Notes under the pieces: model-generated | What the model saw: only the letters and a program-made list of their open reading frames with translations | What the model was told of the DNA's origin: nothing | Database searches by the model: none | Program-made: the position numbers and the translations under genes | From: Capniomyces stellatus | Taxonomy: Eukaryota; Kickxellomycota; Harpellomycetes; Harpellales; Legeriomycetaceae | Length of the DNA stretch: 12,236 nt | Reading direction: 5' to 3' | NCBI GenBank assembly: GCA_001661515.1 | Contig: LUVW01000019.1 | Coordinates: 484,859 to 497,094 of the forward strand | Part shown: positions 8,567 through 12,236 of the stretch, one piece after another | How positions within the stretch are numbered: the stretch's first letter is position 1 | How the letters are laid out: every line of letters starts with the position of its first letter

Positions 8567-8731
8567 ATGGATCAAGAATTTCCAAAACATGATTGGGCCT
8601 CTTTATTCCAAAATGAGATATATTTTTGTTTTTGGATGGTGATTTTTATTGCTTCAATTGTATTATATGTTATTTTGAATTTTCAAACACTTTACATAAC
8701 GTTGCTCGCTGAAAAAAAAACCCCACTTTAA
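8567..8731 (+). CDS. Candidate 54-residue single-span membrane protein
   Basis: The frame has a favourable start context (GCAAAATGG, with A at -3 and G at +4) and encodes a charged N-terminus (MDQEFPKHDW), one strong hydrophobic stretch of about 20 residues (18-38), a second weaker one, and a short basic tail. This layout is typical of small ER or mitochondrial membrane proteins, but I match it to no family. It diverges from the phosphatase gene with 346 bp between start codons, so the two could share a promoter. A TTTAAACAG just upstream could be a splice acceptor for a 5' leader exon. T-rich DNA produces hydrophobic frames by chance, so this may not be a gene. Confidence 0.3.
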   Translation: MDQEFPKHDWASLFQNEIYFCFWMVIFIASIVLYVILNFQTLYITLLAEKKTPL

Positions 8732-8994
8732 AGGCTCATTTCATTTTTCAATCAGAGTTCAAACCTTTCAAAATAACAAGAAACCCCCATTTACAAAGCG
8801 ACTTTCAGCATCTCAATCGCTTTTAGACAATTGCAGTTAAATTAAAATGCCTACTAGTCTCGAGCACTTGTTTTACATCATACCACTGGCTCAATAGCGG
8901 TTACACGGTTGTTACCTAATATACTAATCGTTTCAGGTAGTTTATTCTTGATTGGAAACCAAAGCTGAGTCAGCGGTTTGCCGAAAAGGAACCA

Positions 8995-9020
8995 TGGACT
9001 GATTTTCTGAAAACAGTCCA
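8995..9020. repeat. Inverted repeat with 7-bp plus 5-bp arms
   Basis: TGGACTG pairs with CAGTCCA, and inside them TTTTC pairs with GAAAA, with one unpaired A and a single T at the centre. The result is an almost perfect hairpin or cruciform stem. It is the left of two adjacent hairpins. Confidence 0.8.
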
Positions 9021-9032
9021 CAACACATCTTT

Positions 9033-9057
9033 TCAACTAGAAAGCTTTGCTAGTTGA
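9033..9057. repeat. Inverted repeat, 8-bp perfect arms
   Basis: TCAACTAG and CTAGTTGA flank a 9-nt loop that itself contains the palindrome AAAGCTTT. It begins 12 bp after the neighbouring inverted repeat. It is not followed by a T-run like a bacterial terminator, and the context is eukaryotic, so a terminator is not claimed. Confidence 0.8.
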
Positions 9058-9419
9058 CATTCCCCAAAGGCTTCTGGCTTATCCACAAACATATCAAGGT
9101 CACTTCAAAAAACACAAAACAAAAGTGTCAATTAAACAAACAAAAAAAACCCCCTGTCGTTTAAATTGTAGGTAACCCGTTTTACTTTGAAAAAAAATAA
9201 TCAACCTCACTGTACATTGGTTGCAAGATCTAGCAATCCAAACTTAAATTATGTGTTTGCAAGGAGAAAAAAAAGTGATGGTTAGGTAAAAGCGGATTAT
9301 TAAATCAAAGCACTAACGTTATAATATCTTCATAATTATAGCTGCATTTTACATAAAAAGCCTCAAAACATCAAAACCAATGTCAACGTCAAAACAAAAA
9401 AAAAAGATTATATCTCTGC

Positions 9420-9451
9420 GGCTCTACGGCTCTACGGCTCTACGACTCTGA
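9420..9451. repeat. GGCTCTAC 8-bp repeat
   Basis: Three perfect copies of GGCTCTAC are followed by one variant (GACTCTGA). The array is distinctly GC-richer than its AT-rich flanks. It is noncoding as far as can be seen. Confidence 0.85.
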
Positions 9452-10391
9452 AATAAACAAAGTAAAAACATAGCCTTATTTGCTATTTAATTGTGTCTAC
9501 CAGCCAGAGATTTAGAGATGTCGCGCTGAATCTCCGTTACTAAACGTGACTGATTTATGATGCTTGAATTAGATACCACGAACAAGGCTGTGTAAAATCG
9601 CTGGTGCAATGTACCTATTATTGCCGTTTTATTTTTATTTTTACAAAAAGCAACAGTTTTCTACTCGGCCCAATACAGGCTGCTAAACTGTATACTCCCA
9701 TGCTACTTTGAATAAACCAAGAATAATTGCCAAGCTTTTCCAAGGATCAGGGATGCCAATCCCAGCAATATTTGCGCAATAAGGAAAATCAATTCGAAAT
9801 ATGACTTGTAGTCCCGGCATTTCTCTTTCTGAAAACCGACTGTTGGAGGCAAAATTTTATGTATCTCGAATTATTCAACCACACTCCCTCCATACCTTGT
9901 GCAATTACAAATTAACGCTGTCACATGAACCGAGCTTTCACTATCACCTCGGCACTCCTTTACTAAACTACGTTGTATTATTTGGTTGGATAACGTAGAT
10001 TTGATATTGTAAGCGAAGGAGGATTACGTATATTATTCTTCTTGAACTGGATCGGTGACCAGCATGTTCTTGGATTGCCCTCTAAGCTTTATACAAATAT
10101 AGAAATAAATTCAATCAACCAAGCTTAAGCTAATTTATTAACTATAGATTCTAATTTACTTTGACCCATATCCCAAGCAAAGAGTAAAATGAATTTAGTA
10201 CAGAAAACCGAAAAATTCTAAAGCTTGAATTTAATAAGACGAAGGTAAATCAAACTTGGATGGAGATGAAGTGAGCCAATCGTAGCTCTGAGATATAACA
10301 TTGGCAGAAATATGACAGTTGAGCTGTAGCTAAATAAACAAACGCCGTCACCGTTAGGCTACTGTAAAATGGGATGAGTGAGCAAGAAAAT

Positions 10392-10538
10392 TTGAGTAAA
10401 TTGAGTAAATTGAGTATATTGGGTATATTGAGTATATTGAGCATATTGGGTATATTGGGTATATTGAGTAAATTGAGTAAATAGAGAAATTGAGATTAAG
10501 TAAATTTAGTATATCGAGTATATTGAGTATATTGAGTG
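10392..10538. repeat. TTGAGTATA 9-bp minisatellite
   Basis: Ten consecutive 9-bp units run from 10392 to 10481 (TTGAGTATA with variants TTGAGTAAA, TTGGGTATA and TTGAGCATA). After a short irregular stretch, about four more degenerate units run to 10538. On the minus strand the array reads as repeated Ile-Leu-Asn, but no flanking gene structure supports translation. Confidence 0.92.
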
Positions 10539-10951
10539 TTAAAACAACACTGGTGTATCAGTGGTGTTGGATATTGATAAGGGTGTGTTATTGTTGATTG
10601 ATAGTTGGGAATGATAAAACAGAATAAAAGAAAAAATATAGAGTTGTTCAGTCGAAGAAACGGATGAGATGTGCATATACTTGCCTAGATTGTTGTTGAT
10701 TGTGGTTGTTAGAGTGGCCAAGAGACCAGTAAAATTAAACCAGTTAATTGTGTGAATGAAGGGATATGGGATAGTGCACTTGATGGAGTGATAAAATCTA
10801 CGTTGTAACGCTGTTCAAATATAAACATCCATGGTTGGTTTAGGATGGGGAAAATAAACAGTTGTGTCGCGTGTTTGAGATGTTGTTTAGAAAGGGATGG
10901 AGCAATGACATTTTGATAGTGGTATTAAAACAACAATGTCAAACTGGGCAA

Positions 10952-11108
10952 GTAAATAAAGATAAAGCAGATAAAGCAGATAAATAATTTCAATAAAAAA
11001 TAAATAAAGCAAATAAAGCAGATAAAGCAGATAAAGTAAATAATGTAAATAAGGTAGATAAAGTAAATAAAGCAGATAAAGCAAATAGAGAGAATAAAGC
11101 AGATAAAC
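10952..11108. repeat. GATAAAGCA 9-bp minisatellite with eight AGATAA sites
   Basis: Units of GATAAAGCA and variants (AATAAAGCA, GATAAAGTA, AATAATGTA) form two blocks separated by a short AT-rich interruption. AGATAA, which fits the WGATAR consensus of GATA-type zinc-finger factors, occurs eight times on the plus strand, at 10960, 10969, 10978, 11020, 11029, 11056, 11074 and 11101. The plus strand could read Asp-Lys-Ala repeats but has stops before the array and no ATG, so coding is not supported. Confidence 0.9.
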
Positions 11109-11204
11109 GCCAAGTCAACACCATCAACCAATTATGGATTGAGTGATCTATAAATCTGAATGTCTGTGCAGTTCCAAAATAAAGCGAGAACAATCAAACT
11201 GATT

Positions 11205-11228
11205 GTGGAAGTGGAAATGGAAGTGGAA
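11205..11228. repeat. GTGGAA 6-bp repeat
   Basis: Four hexanucleotide units follow each other (GTGGAA, GTGGAA, ATGGAA, GTGGAA). It is part of the purine-rich tail, and the minus strand reads as a Ser-rich stretch by composition only. Confidence 0.8.
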
Positions 11229-11522
11229 TCGGAGCTAGATTTACAGGGTCTAGAATTTAAATTGGGATATGGATATGCCTGATTGTTCAAGTGGGCAGCA
11301 ACAATGGCTGAAGAAATGGGTGAATAGACACTAGTCAATGTATTGTGAACGTGGGATGTGGGGGCCATGGACTTGGAAAGTGAAATAGAGCATTCGATCA
11401 AATTACATAACAATAACAATAACAATATGAATGATAATAACAATTACAATAAAAATAAAATAATTGCATTAAAATAATAATGATAATTTCAATAAAAAAA
11501 TAAAAAATAATAAAGATAACAG

Positions 11523-11558
11523 TTACAATTACAATTACAATTACAATTACAATTACAA
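11523..11558. repeat. TTACAA 6-bp microsatellite, six copies
   Basis: Six perfect TTACAA units lie inside a longer simple-sequence zone (about 11.40-11.66 kb) made of ACAATAA, ATAATGATA and AATAAA-like runs. It is noncoding. Confidence 0.93.
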
Positions 11559-12236
11559 TGAAAATAATAATATGATATGATAATGATAATAATAGTAATA
11601 TATAACAATAGCAATTACAATGATAATGATGCTAATAATGATACTGATAATAAAAACAAGACTAACAAATGGGAACGGATAATGGTATGAACAAACAGTA
11701 AATGCGAGTAAACAGGTGATTCTTGGATCATAGTACTAGACACAAACACGAAACACACCGTGTTTATGCCATCAGGCACGGAAATTGGAGCAGAGACAGC
11801 AGAAACAGCAAAAGTAAACAACAGGCGGCGAATGGAGAGTGGTGAATGGTGATTGATATGGTGCGTTGAGCGCGTTCCAAAAACAAACAATGGAGCTGGC
11901 TCAAGATGTTTGTGTATATGTAGCACAATCGACACTTGGAGCAGCAAGAGAGGATTGGTGCATTTAAAAAGAGAGGGAAGAGGATGGAGTTTAAGAAATA
12001 CAATAGTGGGTAGGTGCATATATGGAGAAATAGAGAGACAATGGGCATGGGAAAGATAAACAATGCCAAAGTAATAATGGACGCGAGTACGAGTTGAAAA
12101 TACACTAAACAAACAATCAGAACCAATATAAACAATGATAGTAAGTTATGAAACACGAAAAATACAGGTGGTAAGAGTATAAAAATACGAAAAACACAGT
12201 TTTATTAATTGTTAGTAGTACATAAATAGAAAAAAA

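Larger units (their letters stand above)
8732..10390. other. 1.6-kb spacer with inverted repeats and no recognised gene
   Basis: No protein or RNA gene is recognised. The left part contains the cluster of inverted repeats at 8.95-9.06 kb and the right part an 8-bp repeat at 9.42 kb. The stretch 9.78-10.0 kb is less AT-rich than its surroundings and has a 65-codon plus-strand frame (9801-9998) of no recognisable family. It may be decayed coding DNA or simply spacer. Confidence 0.45.
10391..12236. other. Purine-biased, repeat-filled tail without recognised genes
   Basis: The plus strand is rich in G and A and poor in C. In 11941-12060 I count 41 G against 7 C. Minisatellites and microsatellites take up several hundred bases. 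Long minus-strand open frames here (about 165 codons at 12112-11615 and 130 codons at 12156-11764) overlap each other in different frames and read as Leu/Ser/Phe/Ile/His-rich sequence without a domain, as expected when stop codons are depleted by strand bias. No transposon ends or RNA genes were recognised. Confidence 0.55.

Noticed and set aside
9801..9998. 65-codon plus-strand frame
   Set aside because: Composition is slightly less AT-rich than the flanks, but there is no signal peptide, motif or recognised family.
11000..11143. Plus-strand Asp-Lys-Ala / Asn-Lys-Val repeat peptide
   Set aside because: No ATG, a stop just upstream, and unit changes that are mostly nonsynonymous, so no sign of protein-level constraint.
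10887..11193. Leu-Tyr, Phe-Ile-Cys and Ala-Leu-rich repeat proteins on the minus strand
   Set aside because: Three frames of the same 9-bp minisatellite are all open because the period is a multiple of three. No start context, domain or gene structure supports any of them.
11615..12156. Two long overlapping minus-strand open frames (165 and 130 codons)
   Set aside because: They overlap in different frames, are dominated by Leu, Ser, Phe, Ile and His, have no domain, and are explained by the purine bias of the plus strand, which removes minus-strand stop codons.

Overview
The window looks like a stretch of nuclear DNA from an AT-rich eukaryote. A fungus is most likely, and an early-diverging lineage (for example zoopagomycete-like) would fit, but this is inference. 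The evidence is a gene with a canonical GTAAGT...TAG intron, three proteins with N-terminal secretion signals (two also with C-terminal hydrophobic tails that look like GPI-anchor signals), large AT-rich spacers, and no operon-like packing or bacterial ribosome binding sites. The standard genetic code fits all genes.

Three well-supported genes all lie on the minus strand. (1) At 680-1885 is a 401-residue secreted, probably GPI-anchored protein with the fold signature of GDSL/SGNH lipases, but every catalytic position is replaced. (2) At 3762-4805 is a 347-residue trypsin-fold serine protease with an intact His-Asp-Ser triad, a Met at the bottom of the specificity pocket, and a Ser/Thr-rich stalk ending in a hydrophobic tail. 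(3) At 6667-8220 is a two-exon, 464-residue secreted histidine acid phosphatase whose 159-nt intron carries an 8-bp microsatellite. All three act outside the cell or at its surface, so this is a small secretome neighbourhood: degradation of protein, release of phosphate, and one surface protein that has probably lost lipase activity. They are 1.9 kb apart, too far for a shared promoter.

Weaker candidates are a 54-residue single-span membrane protein at 8567-8731 (+), divergent from the phosphatase, and a possible spliced membrane-protein gene or remnant at 4933-5532 (-).

The spacers hold a 19-bp tandem repeat (about 3.02-3.09 kb), a G-quadruplex-capable tract (2.27 kb), an 8-bp GC-rich repeat (9.42 kb) and a cluster of inverted repeats (8.95-9.06 kb). 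From about 10.2 kb to the end no gene is recognised. This tail is strongly purine-biased on the plus strand and full of short tandem repeats: two unrelated 9-bp minisatellites, one with eight AGATAA GATA-factor consensus sites, and 6-bp arrays. I found no tRNA, rRNA, CRISPR array, recognisable transposon or viral gene.
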